64,000 nt of DNA from Mixta hanseatica (GTDB lineage: Bacteria > Pseudomonadota > Gammaproteobacteria > Enterobacterales > Enterobacteriaceae): contig NZ_CP082904.1 in assembly GCF_023517775.1 (NCBI RefSeq), positions 2,108,001 to 2,172,000 of the forward strand, given 5' to 3'. Shown piece by piece: positions 9,097 through 17,221 of this stretch (within the stretch, counting starts at the first letter, position 1; each line of letters begins with the position of its first letter). The position numbers and the translations under genes are program-made. The notes below the pieces were generated by a model. It was not told where the DNA came from. It was given only the letters and a program-made list of their open reading frames with translations, and made no database searches.

Positions 9097-9810
9097 TTAC
9101 AACGCGTGTGGGCTTAACCAGCGACCCAGGGCCGCCAGCAGCATATCCAGAATCAGCGCAAACAGCGCCGTCGCCACCGCGCCTAAAATCAGGACGGGAA
9201 AGTCGTTGAGGTAAATACCGGGGAAGATCAGCTCGCCATAGCTGCTGGCACCAATCAGGAACGCCAGCGGAGCGGTGCCAACGTTAATCGCCATGGCGAT
9301 ACGGATCCCGGAAAGGATCACCGGCCAGGCGTTCGGTAGCTCGACCTGGCGCAGCCGCTGCCATTTAGTCATGCCGATGCCGTTGGCGGCTTCCAGCAGC
9401 GATTCCGGCACGCCAATCAATCCGGCATAGGTGTTGCGTACAATGGGCAGCAGAGAAGCAAGAAACAGGGCGATAATCGCCGGGCGGTCGCCAATACCGA
9501 TTACCACCATCGCCAGCGCCAGTACCGCCAATGGCGGCAGCGTGTTGCCGACGTTAAAGATCTGCATAATATATTCCGCCCAGCGGCGCATATAAGGACG
9601 GCTTAGTAAAATACCGCTGGGGATCCCGACCAGCAGGGCGAACAGCATAGACCAGCCCACCAGCCAGAGATGTTGCCTGCCAAGGTAAATTAAATCGACC
9701 TGGCGCGCTTTAATCACCTCAAGACCGACACCGTAAATCAACAGCGCAGCCACCAGCGCTATTACCAGTAGCGCCAGAAGTGTTCGCTTAATCGCGGGGG
9801 AAACATGCAT
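9097..9810 (-). CDS. osmY: Osmoprotectant ABC transporter permease (OsmY type)
   Basis: A ~237-aa inner-membrane permease, the first gene of the OsmU-like operon. It has a hydrophobic N-terminal helix (ALLVIALVAALLIYGVGL), about five further helices, and the permease motif around LLEAANGIGMTKWQRL. An AGGAG sequence favours the ATG at 9810 (spacing 10) over an in-frame TTG at 9816 (spacing 4). The name follows the Salmonella OsmVWXY usage and should not be confused with the E. coli periplasmic stress protein also called OsmY. Transcription should start in the 381-bp gap to its right. Confidence 0.83.
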   Translation of the reverse strand: MHVSPAIKRTLLALLVIALVAALLIYGVGLEVIKARQVDLIYLGRQHLWLVGWSMLFALLVGIPSGILLSRPYMRRWAEYIMQIFNVGNTLPPLAVLALAMVVIGIGDRPAIIALFLASLLPIVRNTYAGLIGVPESLLEAANGIGMTKWQRLRQVELPNAWPVILSGIRIAMAINVGTAPLAFLIGASSYGELIFPGIYLNDFPVLILGAVATALFALILDMLLAALGRWLSPHAL

Positions 9811-10191
9811 GAACAAGGTTCTCCTGGGGATGACCTGAAGCGCATCCTGAAAGATGCCTCAATTGTTATATTAATCCGTGGGCTTCACGCCGAGAGAGGC
9901 AGCCTCCCGTCAGCGCAGCCGGACGATAAAGATAAAGTGCTGATTTTTACGCCTTTATCAGCAAAAACAAACGCGGCGCCTTAAAGCTATAGCAGCGCTC
10001 AGGCAGGTTCGCCAGTTTTAGCGGCTAAATCAGCGGGATAGTTTTTCGGCTGCGGCGCCCGCAGCGGGCATGGGTAGCCGTTTCCGCGCCGCAGATATCA
10101 ATAGCGGCCTTTACGTGACGCTGTCACAAAAAGGATTACGCGCTGCGTTACGCGGTGGGCTACGCTTAGTGCATTAACAGGAAGGGATAAC
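9811..10191. other. Intergenic region between osm operon and DHA2 pump
   Basis: 381 bp between divergent genes with no convincing coding content. It must hold both promoters. A short inverted repeat (TGCTGAT...ATCAGCA near 9943-9964) and GC-rich palindromic patches around 10050-10090 are visible, but I cannot assign a regulator. Confidence 0.5.
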
Positions 10192-11646
10192 ATGTCAGAA
10201 GCTCAACATCAGACGGTCGTGCATCGTCACTGGATCTTAATCGCCTGTATGCTGGCGATGTTTATGGCGGCGATCGAAGTCACCATCGTTGCGACGGCGA
10301 TGCCGACTATTATTGCTCAGCTTGGCGGCTTTTCGCAGTTTGGCTGGGTGTTTTCCATTTATTTGCTCACCCAGGCGGTCAGCGTGCCGATCTACGGGCG
10401 TCTGGCCGATCTGTGGGGACGCAAGCGGATGTTCCTGATCGGAACCTCACTATTTTTACTCGGTTCGGTGCTGTGCGGCATGGCACAGAGTATGGCCTGG
10501 TTGATTCTGTTCCGCGCTTTTCAGGGGTTAGGGGCCGGGGCGATTATGCCGATCACCTCAACTATCGTTGCGGATATCTATTCGCCACGCGAACGGGCGG
10601 GCATTCAGGGTTGGCTTTCCAGCGTCTGGGGCGTCGCGGCAATTATCGGGCCGCTAACCGGCGCGTGGATTGTGCAACACTTCAGCTGGTCGCTGGTTTT
10701 CTGGGTTAACGTACCGCTGGGCATTATCTCTATGCTGATGCTGATACGCTGGCTGCCTGCGCATCAACAGCCCTCAGCGCAGCGTCTTAACGTTTCTGGC
10801 AGCGCCTGGCTGATGTTGAGCGTAAGCGCCTTACTGGTTGCGCTGCTCCAGGCAGAGGCGCTGGGATACTGGCTGCTGCTGTTCCTGGCCGTAGCGCTGA
10901 TTGCCGGTTTTATCCTGCTGCGCCATGAAAAAAAGGCCGAGGCGCCGCTGTTTCCGCTCGCTATCTGGCAAAGCCGGGTTATCGTTGCCGGCAATGCGGG
11001 CAATTTGATCATCGGCGCGGCGATGATGGGCATCAGCGCCTTTTTGCCTACCTGGATCCAGGGAATTAACGGCGGTTCGCCGCTGCAGGCGGGCAGCGCG
11101 CTGGCGATGATGTCGATTGGCTGGCCGCTCGCCAGTACCCTGAGCGGTCGTCTGATGTTACGCACCTCCTATCGTTTTACTGCACAGTTGGGCGCGCTGT
11201 TATTGATTGCCGGTACCGCGCTGCTGCTGACGCTGCATGCTAACAGCAGCCTGCTGCAGGCGGGCTTTGCCGCCTTTGTGATCGGCACCGGCATGGGCAT
11301 GACCAGCACCACCTTTCTGGTATCGGTGCAGAACAGCGCGGATTTCGCTATTCGCGGCATCTGTACCGCCTCAATTATGTTTAGCCGGATGCTGGGATCG
11401 GCGCTGGGCACAGCTATTATGGGCGCGGTACTGAATTATAATTTGCTATTGCGCCTGCCTGATGCCAGGGATCCGGTACAGCAAATTATGTCGCCGGAGC
11501 AGCGGCAGGCGTTAGACGGCGGCACGCTACAGCAAATGACGCTACAAATCGCCGCTTCGCTACATTGGGTGTTTATTGTGTCGTTAGTGATTGCCACAGG
11601 CAGCCTGTTTATCGCCTGGAGCATGCCGCGACGCAGACCGGAATAG
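10192..11646 (+). CDS. DHA2-family MFS efflux transporter
   Basis: A 484-aa transporter with 14 predicted transmembrane helices, typical of the EmrB/QacA (DHA2) branch of the MFS. Motif A GRLADLWGRKR follows helix 2, and the antiporter motif C-like segment WGVAAIIGPLTGAWI lies in helix 5. Such proteins exchange protons for drugs or organic cations. No adjacent membrane-fusion (EmrA-like) gene is present, so it probably acts as a single-component inner-membrane pump. AGGAAGGG precedes the ATG. Substrate unknown. Confidence 0.85.
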   Translation: MSEAQHQTVVHRHWILIACMLAMFMAAIEVTIVATAMPTIIAQLGGFSQFGWVFSIYLLTQAVSVPIYGRLADLWGRKRMFLIGTSLFLLGSVLCGMAQSMAWLILFRAFQGLGAGAIMPITSTIVADIYSPRERAGIQGWLSSVWGVAAIIGPLTGAWIVQHFSWSLVFWVNVPLGIISMLMLIRWLPAHQQPSAQRLNVSGSAWLMLSVSALLVALLQAEALGYWLLLFLAVALIAGFILLRHEKKAEAPLFPLAIWQSRVIVAGNAGNLIIGAAMMGISAFLPTWIQGINGGSPLQAGSALAMMSIGWPLASTLSGRLMLRTSYRFTAQLGALLLIAGTALLLTLHANSSLLQAGFAAFVIGTGMGMTSTTFLVSVQNSADFAIRGICTASIMFSRMLGSALGTAIMGAVLNYNLLLRLPDARDPVQQIMSPEQRQALDGGTLQQMTLQIAASLHWVFIVSLVIATGSLFIAWSMPRRRPE

Positions 11647-11655
11647 TGAAAAGTT

Positions 11656-11686
11656 AAAAAAACAGGCGCTAACTGAAAAGCGCCTG
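11656..11686 (-). terminator. Terminator after the DUF3472 gene
   Basis: The stem CAGGCGCT/AGCGCCTG with an 8-base loop is followed by a T run on the minus strand. It may also stop the converging MFS transcript. Confidence 0.7.
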
Positions 11687-11740
11687 AAATAACAGAAAGT
11701 TTACAGCGGCACAAATGACCGACTGTAAACTCTACAGCTA

Positions 11741-13111
11741 TTAAGGATGCTCACTGACAAACTGCCACCATTCATTCTCTTTCTGGGTAGGATAGTACCA
11801 GTATTTCCCATCTTCTTTTAAGATAAAATAGCGTTCTGCTGAATCATCCTGATAGAGCCATCCTTTTTTCCCCGTTCTATTCATCTCATCCCATTTATGC
11901 ACGGGGAGCGAAACAGAAGTAGATAGAGGTTCGTTCTTTTTCGGATATCTACCGACATATTGCCAGTATTCATTATCTACTTTATCTATAGGGAAATAGC
12001 CTGCTCCTGCTTTTTTCAGTTTAAAAAACTCAGTGTCATCATTATAGGGATTATGATAGATAAAATAATCGCCAATATTTACCTTATCTTCATTCCTTTC
12101 AGACCACTCATAAAGTTTCTGATTGCGAAAAAACAGGTCGTTTATAATAGGGTAACCTTTACCAATAGATTTCCAGTCACTGTTATTAGTTCCTTCCGGC
12201 GGGAGAGGGCCGTAAACGCCATCATGCAAAGCCTGATAAATATAGGGTTCCGCATCATCAAGGTTTTTAACAAACATCATGCCTTTATTGGCCATTTTCT
12301 GATAGCTTCCCCACTGATGCATGCCTCTATAATTATTACCCAGTAAGGTTAGCGTGCCATTTGTATCCCAGGACGATGATCCATAATCCTTTGGTGTCAT
12401 GCCGGGCAGAATATATCTTTGTTCACAATTATCCGGCTCGCCATAAGCATCGTCATTTGTCACTAATAGCTCGGCGTCTTTTCCATAATTTCCTTTTATT
12501 TGGCCCATTGTCGCCCTGGCGTGCCTTAATGTCGTACAATCATAAGGCCCCTAAAAGTATTCAAGAAAAACGCCATTGGAGCGGTTAAGCCCTTTCCATT
12601 TAGGCGTCTTGATCTCGCCTAATATATCTATAGTCCCCAATGTTAGATCGGCTAAAGTTATTTGCCACCAGTCTCCAGCCTCATCAGAGGCGGTTTGCGG
12701 GCTTACCTCTATGCGAAAGCGATAATTATGTCCTACCTTCCAGTCATAATCGCCTTTTATACTGCTGCAGGGACCGAACTCATAACAGCCGACAGCAGGT
12801 AACCTACCCGACTTAGCATCAAGACCATCCCAAAAAGAGACCAGGGCTATTTTTGTACCTCCGGCGCGCTGCAATCCCAGGTAGCCTCCAGACGCCTCAT
12901 TAAACGAAACATATTCAGCCCAATAGACAGAAGAGGGAGCGAAACCCGCGTTGGAGTAATACTCCCCTGGGTCGACATCGATACGCAGGGAATAATCTTT
13001 AACGTTTATTGATTCATTTTTTAATTCCCAACCTCCTGAAGGCGTAATGGCGCAAGCACTGCTGATACAGCCACCGCCAATAAGTAATGCAGCTATAATA
13101 TTTTTAAGCAT
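11741..13111 (-). pseudogene. DUF3472-like exported protein split by an in-frame amber codon
   Basis: One gene read as two pieces. The first (13111-12551) starts after AAGGA with a signal peptide (MLKNIIAALLIGGGCISSACA) and runs 186 residues through a DUF3472-like beta-rich domain to NGVFLEYF, then TAG at 12551-12553. The frame stays open beyond the TAG (GPYDCTTLRHARATMGQ...) for another ~270 residues without any frame change, ending EWWQFVSEHP at 11741. The C-terminal part carries related modules with conserved aromatic motifs (EYWQYVGRYP, EWWQFVSEHP; GDYFIYHN, ERYFILKE), possibly carbohydrate-binding. The DNA is AT-rich relative to its neighbours, suggesting acquisition. It is either inactivated by one recent nonsense change, dependent on amber suppression, or a sequencing error. 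Function unknown. Confidence 0.75.
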
Positions 13112-13192
13112 TATGAATTCCTTTTCTAAAATCGGGATTAATAAGCCCCATGAAAAATATGAAAAATTGCTTTGAGTTAAACAGTGTTGCAA

Positions 13193-13489
13193 GCAATTTT
13201 ATTTAAACATAAAAAATATCGCACCGTACAGAAAAACTTAACTCCATGGAATGCCAGATAGTATAAATAATTTTATCTTTATATAAGGGAGTATAGCTGT
13301 TGACTTATCAAACTATTATTTTTGACGTTGCGGATTAGTTCTTCCTGATATCAGGGAAATATCCTGTCAACTATACGGAATCCTATCGCAGTATCAATAC
13401 AGAACGTACAGGAATTGTCTGTTTAACTTAAACAAGCAGGGATTTAATGGATGGATAAAGACGTGGCCGAAAGAGTATGAGCGTGAGGC
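13193..13489. other. AT-rich intergenic region, no gene seen
   Basis: About 300 bp of AT-rich DNA upstream of the DUF3472 gene, presumably with its promoter. I see no RNA gene, insertion sequence or convincing ORF. A TTTATATA-rich patch at 13273-13285 resembles half of the lox-like site found at 33.9 kb but lacks the second arm. Confidence 0.5.
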
Positions 13490-13516
13490 AAAAAACAGGC
13501 GCCTGTTCAGGCGCCT
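13490..13516 (-). terminator. Terminator of the DUF1161 gene
   Basis: A perfect 9-bp stem AGGCGCCTG/CAGGCGCCT with a 2-base loop is followed by a T run on the minus strand, 10 bases after the stop codon. Confidence 0.88.
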
Positions 13517-13525
13517 TAAGGATGA

Positions 13526-13840
13526 TCAGGAGGCAGGGGCGTCCTGGGTGGTGCCGGCATCGGCAGGCACGTTAGTTTCGCTGTCGACGCCAGTGCGTTT
13601 ATAGACAATTTTCTGTGAATCGTTTTCACAATGGCCTACCACCTGACCGCCGGCAGCGTCAGCCTGATCGTTAGGCACAATATCCAGCGTAAAGCCTGAT
13701 TCAGGCACGCCATTATTGATAATCTTCTGACTAATATCCGCTTTTACCGACTCGCACGACGCCTGGGCAGCCAGCGGAGCAACAACCAGCAGGGCGCTTA
13801 ACATCCACTTCTTCGCTCTCATCACATCATCCTTTTGCAA
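13526..13840 (-). CDS. ynfD: DUF1161 exported protein (YnfD-like)
   Basis: A small 104-aa protein with a signal peptide (KKWMLSALLVVAPLAAQA after a basic start) and a DUF1161 domain containing two cysteines (SCESVKADISQKIINNGV and GHCENDSQKIVY) likely joined by a disulphide in the periplasm. It resembles E. coli YnfD, which is encoded near ynfB and ynfA. The C-terminal tail (ADAGTTQDAPAS) is low complexity. AAAGGAT lies upstream of the start. No function is established for the family. Confidence 0.82.
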   Translation of the reverse strand: MQKDDVMRAKKWMLSALLVVAPLAAQASCESVKADISQKIINNGVPESGFTLDIVPNDQADAAGGQVVGHCENDSQKIVYKRTGVDSETNVPADAGTTQDAPAS

Positions 13841-13874
13841 TAAAACCAGCGGTAACTATAGCAGTAAAGTACGA

Positions 13875-14225
13875 TCAGGGCGTGACGGGACGTCCGGTGC
13901 GTCGATCCAGGCAGCGCAACGTATTGCCTTCCCAGTAGGCGTTAACGTTATAGCTTTTCTCACAGGCGTCGCGGGTATCAAACGCGCGATCGGTTTTATC
14001 GAACTCTTTTTCGACGCGGCTGTTCACTTTTTTGCGCAGCATACGCGTGTCATCCCATTGTTCTTTATCCTGACGCGCTTCTTCATTGCTTAACGCGTTA
14101 TTGCCGTTTTCAATGACCAGGCGGTCAGTGCGCGCCTGCGCCGCGCCGGATGAGAGCGCCAGGGCGCTGAACAGCGTAAGCGGGAGCAGGGCGATAGCCA
14201 GACGTTTAGATAATGTTTGCATCAT
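13875..14225 (-). CDS. ynfB: UPF0482 exported protein YnfB
   Basis: A 116-aa exported protein of family UPF0482. It has a signal peptide (about residues 1-31, ending GAAQA), then the charged segment [30 protein letters not shown]. The conserved C-terminus [24 protein letters not shown] carries one of two cysteines. It aligns with E. coli YnfB. The start at 14225 has AAGGA at good spacing; the upstream ATG at 14243 does not. It is divergent from ynfA, exactly as in E. coli. Function unknown. Confidence 0.9.
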   Translation of the reverse strand: MMQTLSKRLAIALLPLTLFSALALSSGAAQARTDRLVIENGNNALSNEEARQDKEQWDDTRMLRKKVNSRVEKEFDKTDRAFDTRDACEKSYNVNAYWEGNTLRCLDRRTGRPVTP

Positions 14226-14343
14226 CGGTTCCTTAACTTTCATGGCAACCTGCCATGAGGTGACTCAGGTTTTAGTATATCATTGCCGATCATTTACTCA
14301 CCAGCGAGCCAGGCGCTTCGTTTAGCCTGGAGAAAGCTTTTTT

Positions 14344-14670
14344 ATGATCAAAACCACGCTGCTGTTTTTCCTTACCGCGCTGGCGGAAATTATTGGCTGT
14401 TTCCTTCCCTGGCTGTGGCTGAAAAAGGGCGCCTCGGTGTTGCTGTTGGTTCCGGCTGCGCTGAGCCTTGCGGCATTTGTCTGGCTTCTGACGCTGCATC
14501 CGGCCGCCAGCGGGCGCGTTTATGCCGCCTACGGCGGCGTATATGTGGTCACGGCGCTGCTGTGGTTGCGCTGGGTGGATGGCGTGCGCCTCAGCTATAC
14601 CGACTGGCTGGGCGCAGCGGTGGCCTTTTGCGGCATGTTGATTATCGTGGCGGGATGGGGAAAGGCCTGA
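14344..14670 (+). CDS. ynfA: UPF0060 membrane protein YnfA
   Basis: A 108-aa protein with four transmembrane helices, family UPF0060/YnfA, distantly related to small multidrug resistance transporters. Conserved family segments are [25 protein letters not shown] and [14 protein letters not shown]. It is divergent from ynfB, with the E. coli gene order kept. Some YnfA homologues have been linked to dye or drug efflux, but the physiological role is uncertain. The ATG at 14344 follows AAAGC with a weak ribosome binding site. Confidence 0.92.
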   Translation: MIKTTLLFFLTALAEIIGCFLPWLWLKKGASVLLLVPAALSLAAFVWLLTLHPAASGRVYAAYGGVYVVTALLWLRWVDGVRLSYTDWLGAAVAFCGMLIIVAGWGKA

Positions 14671-14782
14671 CGGCAGCAGGGTAAGGTTGGCCTGCTGAAC
14701 GCCTGCGCAAAGCCCGATCGCATCGACCGGGCTACGTCAGACACTTGATGTTTGCCGCCTCAGGCGGTTGCCTGGCGCGGCA

Positions 14783-15532
14783 TCAGGACTCTTTAGCCAC
14801 TTTCAGTCCGGCGGTGGTCTGGCTGACCGGCATCATTTCCAGCGTATTGATATTCACATGCGCAGGCAGCGTCGCTACCCAGTAGACCGCCTCGGTGACA
14901 TCTTCCGGCGTCAGCGCGGTGGTACCGGCATAGACATTCTCCGCCCGGCTGTCGTCGCCTTTGAAACGAACGTTGGAAAACTCAGTGCCGCCGACCAGGC
15001 CTGGCTCGATATCCGTAACGCGCAGCGCGGTGCCGTGCAGATCGGTACGTAAGTTCAGACTAAACTGACGAACAAAAGCTTTGGTTGCGCCATAAACGTT
15101 GCCGCCCAGGTAAGGCCAGTTACCGGCAACCGAACCCAGGTTAATAATATGGCCGGTATTGCGTTCGACCATGCCGGGCAGCAGCGCGCGGGTCATATAC
15201 ACCAGCCCTTTATTATTGGTATCGATCATGGTTTCCCAGTCTTCGATACTGGCCTGATGCGCAGGCTCAACGCCCAGCGCCAGCCCGGCGTTATTGACCA
15301 GAATATCGATCTGTTGCCAGTCTGCGGGCAGCGTCGCCAGCGCGGCATCCATCGCGGCGCGATCGCGCACGTCGAATTGCAGGGTATAGAGGTTATTTCC
15401 CAGCTCCGCCTTCAGCGCATCCAGGCGCTCCTGACGACGTCCGGTGGCGATTACTTTATGTCCTGCCGCAATAAAGCGACGGGCGATGGCCTGACCAAAA
15501 CCGGCGGTCGCGCCGGTAACGCAAATGATCAT
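14783..15532 (-). CDS. ydfG: NADP-dependent 3-hydroxy acid dehydrogenase YdfG
   Basis: A 249-aa classical short-chain dehydrogenase. The cofactor motif TGATAGFG is at residues 6-13, the NNAG motif near 80, and the catalytic Ser134, Tyr147 and Lys151 are all present (GSVAGNWPYLGGNVYGATK). In E. coli, YdfG oxidises L-allo-threonine and serine and reduces malonic semialdehyde. The start at 15532 matches the E. coli N-terminus and has GAGGA 8 bases upstream. In E. coli ydfG lies beside dcp; here the guaD-xdhABC block separates them. Confidence 0.94.
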   Translation of the reverse strand: MIICVTGATAGFGQAIARRFIAAGHKVIATGRRQERLDALKAELGNNLYTLQFDVRDRAAMDAALATLPADWQQIDILVNNAGLALGVEPAHQASIEDWETMIDTNNKGLVYMTRALLPGMVERNTGHIINLGSVAGNWPYLGGNVYGATKAFVRQFSLNLRTDLHGTALRVTDIEPGLVGGTEFSNVRFKGDDSRAENVYAGTTALTPEDVTEAVYWVATLPAHVNINTLEMMPVSQTTAGLKVAKES

Positions 15533-15892
15533 CTCACTGTTCCTCAACAGATTTTCCGGGTCGATCACCATAACATTTCGTTTTACTGCTGCCCAGCACC
15601 GCTTAAAGATGGATAAAACGCCCCGTACTGGTGCGCTCTGCACCAAAAGTTTGCCTGCGCAGGCACCCGTTCAGCTGTTTTTTTGCCCGTTTTTCACCTG
15701 GCGTAAGAAATTAAAGTTTTCTCCCTGCAGGCAAGCGTTTGCGCAATCGATTAGGTCACTGTAGAGGGGGGGTTCTTAATTTAATGTGTTGATTACAAAT
15801 AAGATTATCGAAATCAGCGGCTGGCATAACTCTTGCAGTTTGCTAATTATCCGCTCACCTGCCATAACGATAATTTAGGTTAAGGAAGCCTT
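15533..15892. other. Regulatory gap upstream of guaD
   Basis: 360 bp between the divergent ydfG and guaD genes. It holds a sigma-54 promoter (see 15822-15837) and, about 200 bp upstream of it, two imperfect NtrC-like dyads. These are CGCCCC-N5-GGTGCG at 15619-15635 and TGCACC-N5-TTTGCC at 15639-15655, with centres 20 bp (two helical turns) apart. No ORF is credible. Confidence 0.5.
15822..15837 (+). promoter_or_regulatory. Sigma-54 promoter of guaD-xdhABC
   Basis: TGGCAT-N5-TTGCA, with the obligatory GG and GC dinucleotides separated by exactly 10 bases (GG 15823-15824, GC 15835-15836). It differs from the consensus TGGCAC-N5-TTGCA at one position. Transcription would start near 15848, about 45 bases before guaD. 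It implies activation by an enhancer-binding protein, most plausibly NtrC. Confidence 0.75.
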
Positions 15893-17221
15893 ATGTCAGC
15901 AACCGAAACGTATGCTATTCGCAGCAGTTTTTTTGATATTACCGCCACGGCCAGCGATCCGCAGAAAATCGAACAGCAGGCGCGCTATATCGAAGATGGC
16001 CTGTTACTTATTAACGCGGGCAAGGTGGTCAGCCTGCGTCCCTGGCTGGAGGCGGAGGGCGCCTTGCCGATCGCATGCCCGGTTCTGGATCGGCGCGGGA
16101 GCCTGATCGTTCCGGGGTTTATTGATTGCCATATTCACTATCCGCAAACCGAGATGGTCGGCGCCTTTGGCGAACAGCTACTGAGCTGGCTGGAGAACTA
16201 CACCTTCCCGACTGAGGGACAATACCATTCCGCTGAACATGCGGCAGCAATGTCGGAATTCTTTTTACAGCAGCTGCTCAGCAACGGCACCACCAGCGCG
16301 CTGATTTTCGGCACCGTACATCCTGAATCGGTTGAGGCGCTGTTTCAGGCTGCAGAGCGGCGCGAGATGCGCATTATCGCCGGTAAAGTAATGATGGATC
16401 GCAACGCGCCGGATTATCTGCTGGAAAGCGCGGAACAGAGCTATCAGCAGACGCGCGCGCTAATTCAGCGCTGGCACAAACGCGGCCGGCTGGGCTACGC
16501 GCTGACGCCTCGTTTTGCGCCAACTTCATCGCCAGCGCTGCTGGAAAAGGTGACGCAGCTGCATCAGGAGTTTCCCGACACCTGGATCCATACCCACCTG
16601 GCGGAAAACCCGCAGGAAGTCGCATGGGTAAAGAAACTGTTCCCGGAACAGGCAGGCTACCTGGACGTTTATCATCACTATCAGCTCACCGGCCCGCGCA
16701 GCGTATTTGCCCACTGTTTACATCTGCAGCCGGAAGAGTGGCGCTGCCTGCATCACACTGACTCCGCCATCGCCTTTTGTCCCACCTCGAACCTGTTTCT
16801 CGGCAGCGGGCTGTTTAATTTACAACGCAGCTGGCAGGAGCAGATAAAAATCGGCATCGGCACCGATATCGGCGCGGGCACCACCTTTAACCTGCTGCAA
16901 ACGCTGGGCGAGGCCTACAAAGTGGGGCAGCTCCAGCACTATAAGCTGCACGCCAGCGAAGCCTTTTATCACGCCACGCTGGGCGGCGCCCGGGCGCTGA
17001 GCCTGGATCATCTGATCGGCAACTTTATGCCCGGCAAAGAGGCGGATTTTGTCGTACTGCAACCAGCGGCGACGCCGCTACAGAAAATGCGCTGGCATAA
17101 CAGCCGCGACATCTGGGAAAAGCTTTTTGTATTAATGACGCTGGGTGACGATCGCACCATCGCCGAAACCTGGATCAACGGCCAGTGCGCCTGGCGCCAA
17201 CAACACGGGGAGAGGGCATGA
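15893..17221 (+). CDS. guaD: Guanine deaminase GuaD
   Basis: Hydrolytic deaminase converting guanine to xanthine and ammonia, 442 aa, amidohydrolase superfamily. The zinc ligands His80 and His82 are in PGFIDCHIHYPQ, a third histidine is in HTHLAEN, and the catalytic Asp is in IGIGTDIGAGT near residue 325. AAGGA precedes the ATG. It is first in an operon with xdhA (the guaD stop overlaps the xdhA start as ATGA), so its product xanthine is passed directly to the enzyme encoded next. A sigma-54 promoter upstream points to nitrogen-limitation control. Confidence 0.95.
   Translation: MSATETYAIRSSFFDITATASDPQKIEQQARYIEDGLLLINAGKVVSLRPWLEAEGALPIACPVLDRRGSLIVPGFIDCHIHYPQTEMVGAFGEQLLSWLENYTFPTEGQYHSAEHAAAMSEFFLQQLLSNGTTSALIFGTVHPESVEALFQAAERREMRIIAGKVMMDRNAPDYLLESAEQSYQQTRALIQRWHKRGRLGYALTPRFAPTSSPALLEKVTQLHQEFPDTWIHTHLAENPQEVAWVKKLFPEQAGYLDVYHHYQLTGPRSVFAHCLHLQPEEWRCLHHTDSAIAFCPTSNLFLGSGLFNLQRSWQEQIKIGIGTDIGAGTTFNLLQTLGEAYKVGQLQHYKLHASEAFYHATLGGARALSLDHLIGNFMPGKEADFVVLQPAATPLQKMRWHNSRDIWEKLFVLMTLGDDRTIAETWINGQCAWRQQHGERA

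Noticed and set aside
13273..13285. TTATCTTTATATA, 11 of 13 match to the left arm of the lox-like site
   Set aside because: The sequence at the position of the second arm matches only about 5 of 13, and the region is generally AT-rich, so it is probably chance.
13445..13540. Possible short coding remnant (TWPKEYEREAKNRRLF) reading into the ynfD-type gene
   Set aside because: It overlaps the terminator and the ynfD-type gene, has no start signal and matches nothing I recognise.
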